Assembly: GCF_001422205.1 (NCBI RefSeq)
Contig: NZ_LMMJ01000007.1
Span: 310,870 to 374,869 of the forward strand
Direction: 5' to 3'
Length of the DNA stretch: 64,000 bases
DNA from: Curtobacterium sp. Leaf261
GTDB taxonomy: Bacteria > Actinomycetota > Actinomycetes > Actinomycetales > Microbacteriaceae
Both the position numbers and the translations under genes were made by a program. This document shows positions 49,233-62,366 of this stretch, in pieces; position 1 is the first letter of the stretch; each line of letters starts with the position of its first letter. Under the pieces are notes generated by a model. That model had not been told where the DNA came from, did no database searches, and saw only the letters and a list, made by a program, of their open reading frames with translations.

Positions 49233-49335
49233 ACCGTCCCCTTTCGCGGACCCGGCGGCACACTGACCGTGCTGGTCGGCACCATCGAGCGCGCCACCTG
49301 CCGGTGTCAGGGGTCGCGGGCATAGTGGGACACCC

Positions 49336-54165
<4,830 letters not shown>

Positions 54166-54184
54166 GCGTCCGTTCGCGCACCGT

Positions 54185-54256
54185 CCGGCACGCGTGCAGG
54201 TGGAGGCTCCGGCACGCGTGCGGGCAGGGGCTCCGGCACGCGTGCAGGCGGGGGTG
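54185..54256 (+). repeat. 24-bp tandem repeat, three copies with palindrome GCACGCGTGC
   Basis: Units start at 54185, 54209 and 54233, each beginning CCGGCACGCGTGC. The palindrome GCACGCGTGC recurs at exactly 24-bp spacing. The array fills the lhr-nei gap and ends 4 nt before the nei-like GTG. Confidence 0.92.
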
Positions 54257-54260
54257 ACCC

Positions 54261-55040
54261 GTGCCTGAAGGAGACACGGTCTACCGGGCTGCTGCGCGCC
54301 TCCAGTCCGCCCTCGGTGGGAAGGTCCTGACCCGCAGCGACTTCCGCGTCCCGGCGTTCGCGACCCTCGACCTCGTCGGGCGAACGGTCGACGAGGTCGT
54401 GCCCCGCGGCAAGCACATCCTGCACCGGATCGGCGACCTGACCGTGCACTCGCACCTCAAGATGGAGGGCCGCTGGGACGTCTACGCACCCGGTGACCGC
54501 TGGCGACGACCGGCACACCAGGCACGGTGCATCCTCGACGCCGAGGGGGTGTCGACCGTCGGGTTCGCGCTCGGGGTCCTCGAGGTCGTCCCCCGCGACC
54601 AGGAGGACGACATCGTCGGGTATCTCGGGCCGGACCTGCTCGGGCCGGACTGGGACGCGGACCTCGCGTTGGCGAACCTGCTCGCGGTGCCGGAGCGTCC
54701 GGTGGGTCTGGCGCTCCTCGACCAGCGGGTGCTCGCCGGCCTCGGGAACGTCTACCGGGCCGAGCTCTGCTACCTCCGCGGGGTCCTGCCGACGCGGCCG
54801 GTCGGCGAGGTGTCCGACCCGGTGCGGCTGATCGACCTCGCGAAGCGGCTCATCGTGGCGAACCGCGACCGCAGCGAGCGCATCACCACGGGCAACTCGC
54901 GGCCGGGCCAGCGCTTCTGGGTCTACAACCGCGCGGGCAAGCCGTGTCTCCGGTGTCGGACCCGGATCCAGCACGGGCAGCTGGGCGACACCGAGCTGAC
55001 CCTCCGCGACACGTACTGGTGTCCGAACTGCCAGCACTGA
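54261..55040 (+). CDS. Nei/Fpg-family DNA glycosylase/AP lyase
   Basis: This is 259 residues. The N-terminus MPEGDTVYRAA places the catalytic Pro and Glu next to the start Met, and MPEGDT is the Nei (endonuclease VIII) version. The H2TH region (LLDQRVLAGLGNVYRAELCYLRGV) and the C-terminal zinc finger (CLRCRT...CPNCQH) are intact. It removes oxidised bases. GTG start, directly after the 24-bp repeats. It contains an exact dispersed 12-mer at 54298 (L-Q-S). Confidence 0.93.
   Translation: MPEGDTVYRAAARLQSALGGKVLTRSDFRVPAFATLDLVGRTVDEVVPRGKHILHRIGDLTVHSHLKMEGRWDVYAPGDRWRRPAHQARCILDAEGVSTVGFALGVLEVVPRDQEDDIVGYLGPDLLGPDWDADLALANLLAVPERPVGLALLDQRVLAGLGNVYRAELCYLRGVLPTRPVGEVSDPVRLIDLAKRLIVANRDRSERITTGNSRPGQRFWVYNRAGKPCLRCRTRIQHGQLGDTELTLRDTYWCPNCQH
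54298..54309. repeat. Dispersed 12-mer GCCTCCAGTCCG
   Basis: Exact copy near the 5' end of the nei-like gene. Confidence 0.9.
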
Positions 55041-55123
55041 CGCCGGCAGTGACCGCCCAGACGTTCGGATGATTCCTCGGGGACCGGGGGCGTTCGTCCG
55101 GGCGCATGTGCCAGCCTTCGAGG

Positions 55124-55921
55124 ATGCCGTTCACCGTGAGCCACACGATCGTCGCGCTGCCGTTCCGGCGGACGGCGATCCCCGCGGCTGCACTCGCCGT
55201 GGGGTCGATGGCGCCGGACGCGGTCCTGTTCGTGCCGGCGCTCCCGCCGTACGGTGTCACCCACTCGGCCCTCGGCGCGCTGTCGGTGTCGCTGCCGGTG
55301 GCCCTCGTCGTGCTCCTCGTGTGGACGTTCGGCCTGCGATGGGCGTGGACCGCGATCCAGCCGCGGCCGGTGCACGAGCGACTCCCGCCGTCGTGGGACG
55401 ATCCGCTGTCGGCCTGGAGGACGTTCGTCGCGCGGACGCCCGGCCGCCGTGTCGGTGACCTCGCGCTGACGCTCGGGACCGTGATCGCGGGCATCTACAG
55501 CCACATCGCCTGGGACTCGTTCACGCACTCCCGGGGGTGGTCCGTCGCGCGGATCCCGGCGCTCCGGACCGACGTCGCCGGGCACCCCCTCTACGACTGG
55601 ATCCAGAACGCGTGCTCCTTCGGCGGGATGGTCGTCCTCGCGATCGCGTTCGCACTGTGGTTCCGACGGACGGCGCCGACGCCCCGAGGCCGCGAGGTCT
55701 CACCACACTCGGCCCGCCGCATCCGTGTCACGCTGCTCGTCGTGCTGGTCGTCGTCACGGCCGTCGGCGCGAGTCCGCTGCTCCTCATCGGCGCCGGACC
55801 GACCGGGGTGCTCGGCTGGGCCGCGATCCTCGCGATCCGGGTGGCAGCAGTGCTGCTCGTCGGGACGGCGGTCGCCCTCGGGGTCCGCGAGGTGGTGCGG
55901 ACCCGGCGCCGGTCCGGCTGA
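55124..55921 (+). CDS. DUF4184 membrane protein
   Basis: This is 265 residues starting MPFTVSHTIVALPF, the family hallmark (MPFT.SH). It has six or seven helices. His-containing segments (MPFTVSH, GIYSHIAWDSFTH) suggest a metal-dependent hydrolase-like site, as in the YdjM/metal-dependent membrane hydrolase superfamily. An in-frame ATG at 55106 is an alternative start. Followed by a REP-like palindrome. Confidence 0.85.
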   Translation: MPFTVSHTIVALPFRRTAIPAAALAVGSMAPDAVLFVPALPPYGVTHSALGALSVSLPVALVVLLVWTFGLRWAWTAIQPRPVHERLPPSWDDPLSAWRTFVARTPGRRVGDLALTLGTVIAGIYSHIAWDSFTHSRGWSVARIPALRTDVAGHPLYDWIQNACSFGGMVVLAIAFALWFRRTAPTPRGREVSPHSARRIRVTLLVVLVVVTAVGASPLLLIGAGPTGVLGWAAILAIRVAAVLLVGTAVALGVREVVRTRRRSG

Positions 55922-55977
55922 ACCACCTGCCGGACTGGAGGGACGGGGCGGGCCGACACCGTGCCTCCAGTCCGGTG
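55922..55977. repeat. REP-like intergenic palindrome, copy 3
   Basis: ACCACCTGCCGGACTGGAGG... faces the exact 12-mer GCCTCCAGTCCG at 55963-55974. Same order and spacing as copies 1 and 2. It lies between convergent DUF4184 and GH81 genes. Confidence 0.85.
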
Positions 55978-56044
55978 GGTGAGGACGCAGAGAACCGCAG
56001 TGCGGTCGGGTCTGCACTGTGGTTCTGCGCATCCTCGCGTGGGC

Positions 56045-58141
56045 CTACCGGCGGGCCTCGGCCATGATGAACGCCAGCGTGTACGACCTGGTGTTCGCGG
56101 TGTCGATCGCCACGTCCGGCAGGGTCCTCGCGGTGGTGAGCGCCCGACGGGCATCGGCGGCCGACGCCAGCGACCGGTACATGAGCAGGTAGTCGCCGAA
56201 CTGCACGCCGTAGCCGTTCGGGGTCGCGGCCTCGACGACCGCTCGGATGTGGCTCGCACCACCGCCCGCCGGGCTCCCGAGGTACGCCGGCGCCGCGGGC
56301 GTCATCGGGATGAGCTGGATGCCGGCGATCGCCTCGGGCAGGGCGCTGAACCACGTGCCGTAGTCCCGCTTGCCGCCCCACGTCAGACTGACGATGTCGT
56401 GGTCGTACGACGCGACGTCGGCCTCGCCGAACGCGGACGCCGAGATGTCCGGCGCGACGGAGTCGTCGAGCGCCGCGGCCGACTCGTTGCTGAGGAGCCA
56501 GGTCGCCTCGCTCCGGAGCCCGTCGTCACCGGCCGCCGAGGCCCATGCCGCGAGTCCGTTCCAGGCGTTCACCGCCTCCGAGGTCGACTCCTGGTTGTTC
56601 CCGTCGACGAACGGCGAGTACCCCGATGCCCAGCTGTGCTGCGCGTACGGGTCGTAGACGCGCTGCTCGGGGAACGACGCCGTGGTGGTCGGCGCCGCGA
56701 TGTCCGCCGCGACGAGGGTCATCGTCGCGTTCCAGCGGTCGACGAGGTCCTGGTGCCCGGCGGCCATCACACCCGCCGCGTACAGGATGTAGCCGTAGTG
56801 GAAGTGGTGGTCGTTGAACTCCTCGGACCCGAACGAGGCGGTCTGCCCGACGACGCCCTTGATGGTGTCGTCGTACCCGAAGCACTGCTCGGTCCTCGTG
56901 AGGCAGCCCTTGGCGTCCGCCCAGCGGTCGAGCACGGCGACGGTGGTCGTCCGCAGACGAGCGGCCACGCGGTCCATGCCGAGCTGGTCGGCGAGCGTGT
57001 ACAGGTTCGCCGCCCGGGAGAGGTTCTTGCCCCCGGCGTAGGTGTCGGCCGCGAAGGACGACGCGTCGATCCCCGCAGCGTCGGCTGTGACCTGCTCCCG
57101 GAGCTCCGCGCGGTCGCCGTTGGTCAGCGCCGACAGATCGAGCTCGGTCGTCGGGGTGACGGTCGGGGCGGAGAACCGCAGTGCGGTGCCGGTGCAGAGC
57201 GGCACGCTGCCGTCGATGGTGTCGTAGCGGAGGCCTGTGCAGTGCAGGCCCGACGTGCCCTGCGAGCGCTGCGGCACGACGAGGGTGTCGCCCCGCGCCG
57301 CGGTCCGGTACGCGAGCACGGTGCGCTGCCGGTCGGACGACCCCGACCGGGACAGCTCGACGCCGGTCAGCGGAGACGCGGCCGCGCGCTGGAGTGTCCC
57401 GACCTCTGCATCGCGCGCCCCGGCTGGCACCGGGAACATCACGACGCTGCCGGACCGCTCGAGCGTGATCGAGCCGCCGTCGGCGGCGATGGAGCCGCCC
57501 TCGACGACGACCGCCCACTCCTGGCCGGCTCCAGTCGCGGTCCCGGTGGTCCTGCTCGAGCGGGTGATCGTCGCCGTCGGAGTGACGGTCTGACCGGTCG
57601 CGGCGGTGTAGCCGATGGACGGCGACCCCTCCGCGATCGTGGAGTGCCCGACGACGGACCCGGCTGCCGTGTGGGCGATCGTCACCGCGACCTGGTCGTA
57701 GGCGCTCACCCGCATGCCGGTCGCACCGACGTCGAGGCCGAACTGCGCGACGGCCGGGCCGGTGATCCCGTTCGCACTCGCGGTCACGGTCGGCAACCCG
57801 CCGGAGAACCCCGCGGCCGTCGGCGTGTACGAGATCGGCGACGGGAACACCGGCAGCAGGTCCGGCCCGAACACGAGCCCGGAGAACCACCGGTTCGTCG
57901 GCGGGACGAGCCCGTCGGCCAGGCGCATCTGCGGCGCGGGGACCACCGGGGCGGTGCCGAGCCGCTGCACCCCCGAGGCGAGGGCACTCGCGGAGAACCC
58001 CGCGTCGACGGTCGTGGTCGACGTGCGGTCCTCGCCGCCGTCGCTCCTCGTGCAGCCCGCGAGCACCGTGGTCGCGACCGCCGCCATGGCCACGAGCACG
58101 ACGAGACGTCGTGACCGCGGGTGGCGGGAAGCGATGCTCAC
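56045..58141 (-). CDS. GH81 endo-beta-1,3-glucanase lipoprotein
   Basis: This is 698 residues. GTG start overlapping the adaptor stop by 4 nt. The lipoprotein signal RRLVVLVAMAAVATTVLAGC (Cys30) is followed by an N-terminal beta-sandwich (NRWFSGLVFGPDLLPVFPSPISYTPTAAGFSGG) and the GH81 catalytic barrel: FNDHHFHYGYILYAAGVMA (catalytic Asp), FVDGNNQESTSEAVNAWNGLAAW (catalytic Glu), DYGTWFSALPEAIAGIQLIP. GH81 enzymes cut beta-1,3-glucan internally by inversion. Anchored outside the membrane and co-translated with a GT2 synthase, it probably trims or releases the polymer, as hydrolases do in other exopolysaccharide operons. Confidence 0.92.
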   Translation of the reverse strand: MSIASRHPRSRRLVVLVAMAAVATTVLAGCTRSDGGEDRTSTTTVDAGFSASALASGVQRLGTAPVVPAPQMRLADGLVPPTNRWFSGLVFGPDLLPVFPSPISYTPTAAGFSGGLPTVTASANGITGPAVAQFGLDVGATGMRVSAYDQVAVTIAHTAAGSVVGHSTIAEGSPSIGYTAATGQTVTPTATITRSSRTTGTATGAGQEWAVVVEGGSIAADGGSITLERSGSVVMFPVPAGARDAEVGTLQRAAASPLTGVELSRSGSSDRQRTVLAYRTAARGDTLVVPQRSQGTSGLHCTGLRYDTIDGSVPLCTGTALRFSAPTVTPTTELDLSALTNGDRAELREQVTADAAGIDASSFAADTYAGGKNLSRAANLYTLADQLGMDRVAARLRTTTVAVLDRWADAKGCLTRTEQCFGYDDTIKGVVGQTASFGSEEFNDHHFHYGYILYAAGVMAAGHQDLVDRWNATMTLVAADIAAPTTTASFPEQRVYDPYAQHSWASGYSPFVDGNNQESTSEAVNAWNGLAAWASAAGDDGLRSEATWLLSNESAAALDDSVAPDISASAFGEADVASYDHDIVSLTWGGKRDYGTWFSALPEAIAGIQLIPMTPAAPAYLGSPAGGGASHIRAVVEAATPNGYGVQFGDYLLMYRSLASAADARRALTTARTLPDVAIDTANTRSYTLAFIMAEARR

Positions 58142-58878
58142 AGTCCGATCTGACGCATGAAGCCGTGGAAGCCGTCGCTCACCCCGGCGAGCGGACCGTC
58201 GTCGCGGAGGTGGAGCGTGGCGTCGACCGGGGTGCCCGGCATGGTGAGGCCGGAGTACTCGCCGTCCTTGAGGTCGGTGCTCGCCACCTCCACCGTGGTC
58301 TTCGCCTGCCCGGTCACGTCGGTCTCGACCGTGATCTGCCGGACCGTGCCCGCGAGGACCGTGGTGTTCGGCAGCTGGAGGTCGACGTTCGCACCCCGCG
58401 AGATGCGCTCGTAGTCCCGCGGCGTCAGGATGAAGTTCGACGAGACGAAGAGGCTGTTCGCCCGGTCGATCGTGCCGAGCTCGGTCCCGGACTGCACGTA
58501 CCCGCCGGCCTTGACGTCGATCTTCGCCATGGTGCCGGCGACCGCGGCGGTGAACGTCATGAGTCCGTCCGGCCCGAGCGTGTAGGCACTCGTCGTGTCG
58601 TCGGGGCTGATCACGTCGTTGTCGATGTCCTGCTGCAGCTGGAGGCTCTGCACCTGGAAGAGCTCGTCGCCGACCTCGACGCGGTCGCCCTCCTGCACGA
58701 ACTCCTTGGTGACGGTCCCGCCGTAGTCGGTGCCGACGGCGTACTCCTGCGCCTGGATCGACGCAGCGACGCTCGTCACCTCGGTCTGGCGCTGGTTGAA
58801 CACGAGGGTGCAGGCGGCGACGAGCAGCAGGACGCCCACGAAGCCGAGGAAGAGGCGGAGGCGGTTGGTCCAGGTCAT
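58138..58878 (-). CDS. HlyD-like adaptor protein of the glycan synthase
   Basis: This is 246 residues: one N-terminal helix (~7-26), then a barrel-sandwich hybrid (biotinyl-lipoyl-like: YGGTVTKEFVQEGDRVEVGDELFQVQ ... VAGTMAKIDVKAGGYVQSGTELGTI) with a short hairpin and a beta-barrel end. It resembles membrane-fusion proteins but is short and works in a monoderm. It could guide polymer from the synthase across the wall. Overlaps both neighbours by 4 nt, so stoichiometric synthesis is likely. Confidence 0.88.
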   Translation of the reverse strand: MTWTNRLRLFLGFVGVLLLVAACTLVFNQRQTEVTSVAASIQAQEYAVGTDYGGTVTKEFVQEGDRVEVGDELFQVQSLQLQQDIDNDVISPDDTTSAYTLGPDGLMTFTAAVAGTMAKIDVKAGGYVQSGTELGTIDRANSLFVSSNFILTPRDYERISRGANVDLQLPNTTVLAGTVRQITVETDVTGQAKTTVEVASTDLKDGEYSGLTMPGTPVDATLHLRDDGPLAGVSDGFHGFMRQIGL

Positions 58879-61094
58879 CGTCCGAGTTCCGTTCGTCGAG
58901 TGGTGCGGTGTTCTCGGCGGGTGACGGCCGATGCGGGGACCGGCGCGGGCACCGCGGCCGGGGCCGGCGCGGGCGCGGGGGTGGACGCGACCGTCTCGGA
59001 GCCGCGGGCGGCGCGGTCGGGCTGCACCGTGCCTCCCGTCCGGTTCGGGAACGGCCAGGTGTCCGCTCGCGCGGCGAGTGCCGGAACGGGCTCGCGCTCA
59101 GCTGGTGACGGTGCCGCTGCTGACGCGGGGGCCGACGCCGGGGCCGGGGTCGGGCTCGACGCCAGGGCCGGCGTCGGGGCGGACGTGGGGGCCGCAGTCG
59201 GCACCGCTCCCGACGCGCGCGCTGCGAGACGGTCCCGCAGCTTCTCCGCGAGACGCGTCGCGGACCCCTCGCGAGCGGCGGCGATGATGAACGCACCGAG
59301 GATGATCGTGTTCGTCACGTTCCACGCCGTCGCGAGCGTGAGGTGCCCGATCCCGATGTCCCGCCACGCCGCGACGAAACTCGTCAGCGCCAGGAAGACG
59401 AACGTCAGGACCTGCGGGATGATGAAGTTGAACGGCGACGGCGCCCGGCCGCGGTTCGCTCCCGTGACGTGCCAGCTCTGCTCCTTGCCGGTGATCACGT
59501 TCCAGAGCGCCTTCGCGTAGATCGGGAACGACACCGCGGCGAGCATGAGCGTCTCCCACCGGAACGACATCAGCGTGTAGAACGCGAGCACGATCTGCAT
59601 GACGTAGAACCCGGCGTAGTAGAGCAGCCACTGGCCGAACGAGATCGACAGGTTCATCGGTCGCAGGTCGAAGTAGATCTCCAGCGGTGGCACGAGGAGC
59701 AGGAGTCCCGGGGCGATGCCGGTCAGGTAGAACGTGCTCGTGACGAGGTACTGCAACCGCTGGTCGATCGTCAGACGGCGGCGCGGACTCAGCGGGTTGT
59801 GCGTCAGGAGGATCTCGAACCCGCCGGTCGCCCAGCGGAGCTGCTGCTTGCTGTAGGCCTCGATCGTCTCCGGGGCGTCACCCGTGGCGAGCTCCTTCGG
59901 GATGTAGATCGACTTCCAGCCGCGCTCGTGGAGACGCATCGAGGTCCAGACGTCCTCGGACTTGGAGTCGGTGTAGATCCCGCCGATGTCGTCGACCGCG
60001 GTCCGTCGGAAGATCACGTTCGTGCCGACGCAGAACGCCGCGTTGAAACGGTTCCGCCCGGGCTGGATGTACCGGTAGAACACGGCCTGCATGTAGCCGG
60101 CGCCGCGCGAGACGAGGTTCACGAGGTTGCCGTACGTCTGCGGGGTCTGCACGAAGGAGACGCCCTCGTCGACGAAGAACGGCACCGTCTCGTGCAGGAA
60201 CTCCGGCTTCGGGACGAAGTCCGCGTCGAACACCGCGAAGAACTCGCCCTTGGCCAGGGTGAGCGCGTGGTTGATGTTGCCCGCCTTCGCGCCGTGCCCG
60301 GTGAGCCGGCGGACGTACCGTGCGCCGAGGCGGCTCGCGAGTCGACGGACCTCGTCGTCGCGGCCGTCGTCGAGGACCCACGTGCGGTGTCGGCCCTTAA
60401 TCGCGATCGCGGCCTCGACGGTCGCGGCGATCTTGTCGATCTCCTCGCCGTAGACGGTGATGAACACGTCGACGTCGATCTCGCGCCCGCGGACCATGAG
60501 CGGCCACTGGTTCGGGACCTGGTCGAGGCCGTCGTGCACGATCGCGGCCCGGTCGTAGAGGGCGTCCTGCGCCTGGTGGAAGGCGAAGTCCCGAGGGTCG
60601 ACCCCGCCGGAGAGGATGGTCCAGGCCGAGATGAGCGCGTGGATCACGAGCACCGACTCGGCCACGATGACCATCGTGTACGGCAGGAAGTCGCCGCGGT
60701 GGGCCGGGTTCAGCAGGAACTGCGCGTAGAGCAGGATCCCGGCGGTCGCCACGAGCACCAGCAGCACCATCACCGGGTTGTGCAGGCGGCCCTCCGCGCG
60801 CGGCGCGATGAAGACGTTCTCGTGGTGGTCGATGCCCGCGCGACGCTTCCGACGGGCAGGCGCGGGGCCGACCGGGCCGAGGAGCGGGGCCGCGGACGGG
60901 CCGGGTGCCATCGGTCGGCGGGCCGGTGCGGTGCGATCGGCACGCTCGAGGGCGCTCCGGTGCGCCGCTGCGCGCTCGGCGGCGGCGCGGTCGACGGACG
61001 GGGTCCGGAAGTCGAACCCCGCTGCGTCCTCGCGGACGTGGCCGGGTTCGGGTTCGGGCGCGCGCGTACGGCGCGCATCGTCGATGGCAGACAT
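58875..61094 (-). CDS. Processive GT2 glycan synthase (cellulose/curdlan-synthase-like)
   Basis: This is 739 residues from the second ATG (61094); the first ATG at 61097 sits too close to AGGAG. N-terminal 90 residues disordered; two helices (~105-150); GT2 domain with VDVFITVYGEE, DDGRDDE, FAVFDADFVP (DxD), KSEDVWT (TED-like catalytic base) and QQLRW (QxxRW product-binding motif); five C-terminal helices; then ~110 residues of Ala/Pro repeats. The motif set is that of processive synthases that extrude polymer through their own channel. The GH81 partner points to beta-1,3-glucan rather than cellulose, but the sugar and linkage cannot be read from the sequence. Confidence 0.92.
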   Translation of the reverse strand: MSAIDDARRTRAPEPEPGHVREDAAGFDFRTPSVDRAAAERAAAHRSALERADRTAPARRPMAPGPSAAPLLGPVGPAPARRKRRAGIDHHENVFIAPRAEGRLHNPVMVLLVLVATAGILLYAQFLLNPAHRGDFLPYTMVIVAESVLVIHALISAWTILSGGVDPRDFAFHQAQDALYDRAAIVHDGLDQVPNQWPLMVRGREIDVDVFITVYGEEIDKIAATVEAAIAIKGRHRTWVLDDGRDDEVRRLASRLGARYVRRLTGHGAKAGNINHALTLAKGEFFAVFDADFVPKPEFLHETVPFFVDEGVSFVQTPQTYGNLVNLVSRGAGYMQAVFYRYIQPGRNRFNAAFCVGTNVIFRRTAVDDIGGIYTDSKSEDVWTSMRLHERGWKSIYIPKELATGDAPETIEAYSKQQLRWATGGFEILLTHNPLSPRRRLTIDQRLQYLVTSTFYLTGIAPGLLLLVPPLEIYFDLRPMNLSISFGQWLLYYAGFYVMQIVLAFYTLMSFRWETLMLAAVSFPIYAKALWNVITGKEQSWHVTGANRGRAPSPFNFIIPQVLTFVFLALTSFVAAWRDIGIGHLTLATAWNVTNTIILGAFIIAAAREGSATRLAEKLRDRLAARASGAVPTAAPTSAPTPALASSPTPAPASAPASAAAPSPAEREPVPALAARADTWPFPNRTGGTVQPDRAARGSETVASTPAPAPAPAAVPAPVPASAVTRREHRTTRRTELGR

Positions 61095-61097
61095 CAT

Positions 61098-61353
61098 GCT
61101 CCTGGTCGGGTCGTGGAGACGCCGCTGCAGCCGGGAAGCTGCGAGATGCGGCGGTGTGTCGACAACGTCGGCGACCAGTCGGATCGGGATCGATCCGATG
61201 AACCGACGGGGATCGGGATCCGTCGGGGTCGTGCCGGCGGGGACTGGGGACCCGCCCGATCGAGCTGCGAGAGCTCAGGTCACCCGTTCAGGGGACAACG
61301 GTGACTGGGTCCCGAGCGTAGGCGATGAGTGCCCGTCTGTCATTTCGGGCAGG
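61098..61353 (-). promoter_or_regulatory. Regulatory region of the glycan operon
   Basis: This is 256 bp without a gene. CGGATCGGGATCGATCCG (61180-61197, 7-bp arms) and GGATCGGGATCC (61210-61221) share the direct repeat GGATCGGGATC, 29 bp apart. Further upstream, GTCACC-N14-GGTGAC and GAGCT-N5-AGCTC could form leader hairpins if transcription begins near the TACGCT around 61315. No known riboswitch is recognised. Confidence 0.45.
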
Positions 61354-61530
61354 TTAATGATCCGCGAACCGCTCGCGCGCGGTCGTCACGACCGCGTCCG
61401 AGATCCGGTCGAGCAGCGGTGAGGCGAGGTTCCACCGCTGCCAGTGCAGCGCCACGTCCGCGCTCCGGCCCGGGACGAGCTCGACGAGGGTCGCCTCCGC
61501 CAGGCGCTCCCACGAGGCGGCCGGGAGGAT
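61354..61530 (-). pseudogene. C-terminal remnant of a LysG/ArgP-like LysR regulator
   Basis: The last 58 codons before the TAA at 61354 (ATLVELVPGRSADVALHWQRWNLASPLLDRISDAVV...) match the C-terminal end of LysG/ArgP regulators, which normally stand divergent to lysE. Upstream there is no HTH or effector domain: the frame runs into the antisense of lysE. The regulator is therefore deleted down to a stub of about a fifth of its usual ~300 residues. Confidence 0.7.
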
Positions 61531-61620
61531 CGTGGCTGCGACCGGCGGATCGGCCACGGCTGGGCGGGGCGATCCGGAGGCGGGCTGCCTCTGCGTCTGG
61601 CCTGCGTCGGCCCCAGCCCC

Positions 61621-61626
61621 TAGCGT
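61621..61626 (+). promoter_or_regulatory. Candidate leaderless -10 (TAGCGT) of lysE
   Basis: It lies 6 nt before the GTG at 61633. Confidence 0.5.
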
Positions 61627-61632
61627 CGGAGG

Positions 61633-62274
61633 GTGCCCCTCTCGACGACCCTGCTCCCCGCGCTGCTCGGCCTCGGGACCGGCCTCGGGCTCATCGTCGC
61701 GATCGGCTCGCAGAACGCCTTCCTGCTCCGACTCGGGATCACCGGCCGGCCCCGGGTCGTCGGCGCGGCCGTGCTGGTGTGCGCAGCGTCGGACGCGGTG
61801 CTGATCGTGGCCGGCGTGCTCGGTGTCGGGGTGGTCGTCGAGCGGTTCCCGGTGGCGCTCGTGCTGGTGCGGATCGTCGGTGCGGGGTTCCTCGTGACGT
61901 ACGGGGTGCTGGCCGCCCGGCGCGCGCTCCGGCCGTCCGGGGACGCGCTCGAACCCGGTCCCGGTGCGGGTCCGGCGACGCTCGGCATGCGGCGCGCCCT
62001 CGTGACGATGCTCGCCCTGACCTGGCTGAACCCGCACGTGTACCTCGACACGCTCGTGTTCCTCGGCTCCGTCGGGAACCAGCAGGGCGAGGCGGAGCGG
62101 TGGTGGTGGGTCGCCGGGGCGGTGCTCGCGAGCTGCGTGTGGTTCGCGGGGCTCGGGTTCGGCGCCCGGCTGCTCCGGCCCGTGTTCGCGAGACCGGTCG
62201 CCTGGCGGGTCCTCGACGGGTGCATCGCGGTGGTGATGGTCGCCCTTGGGGTCCGGATCGCGCTCGGGGCCTAG
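61633..62274 (+). CDS. LysE/ArgO-type amino-acid exporter
   Basis: This is 213 residues with five or six helices. Family signatures are GLGTGLGLIVAIGSQNAFLLRLGITG at the start, then LVTMLALTWLNPHVYLDTLVFLGSVG (NPH motif), and RVLDGCIAVVMVALGVRIAL at the end. It exports basic amino acids such as Lys or Arg. The usual activator gene beside it is reduced to a stub, so expression may be constitutive. GTG start, leaderless type. Confidence 0.92.
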   Translation: MPLSTTLLPALLGLGTGLGLIVAIGSQNAFLLRLGITGRPRVVGAAVLVCAASDAVLIVAGVLGVGVVVERFPVALVLVRIVGAGFLVTYGVLAARRALRPSGDALEPGPGAGPATLGMRRALVTMLALTWLNPHVYLDTLVFLGSVGNQQGEAERWWWVAGAVLASCVWFAGLGFGARLLRPVFARPVAWRVLDGCIAVVMVALGVRIALGA

Positions 62275-62285
62275 GACCTCCGGTC

Positions 62286-62339
62286 GAGAAGTGCCCAACT
62301 GTCGGGTCGGAGCCGCCACCCGACAGATGGGCACTTCTC
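62286..62339. terminator. Bidirectional terminator, lysE / permease
   Basis: Very long hairpin: GAGAAGTGCCCA / TGGGCACTTCTC (12 bp), an A-A mismatch, CTGTCGGGT / ACCCGACAG (9 bp) and a 10-nt loop, between convergent genes. Confidence 0.92.
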
Positions 62340-62366
62340 AACGAGGATCACGGGCCCGGCGCGGGG

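Noticed and set aside
61098-61353. c-di-AMP (ydaO) or c-di-GMP riboswitch before the glycan operon
   Set aside because: Some hairpins are present but I could not match the conserved cores of either class.
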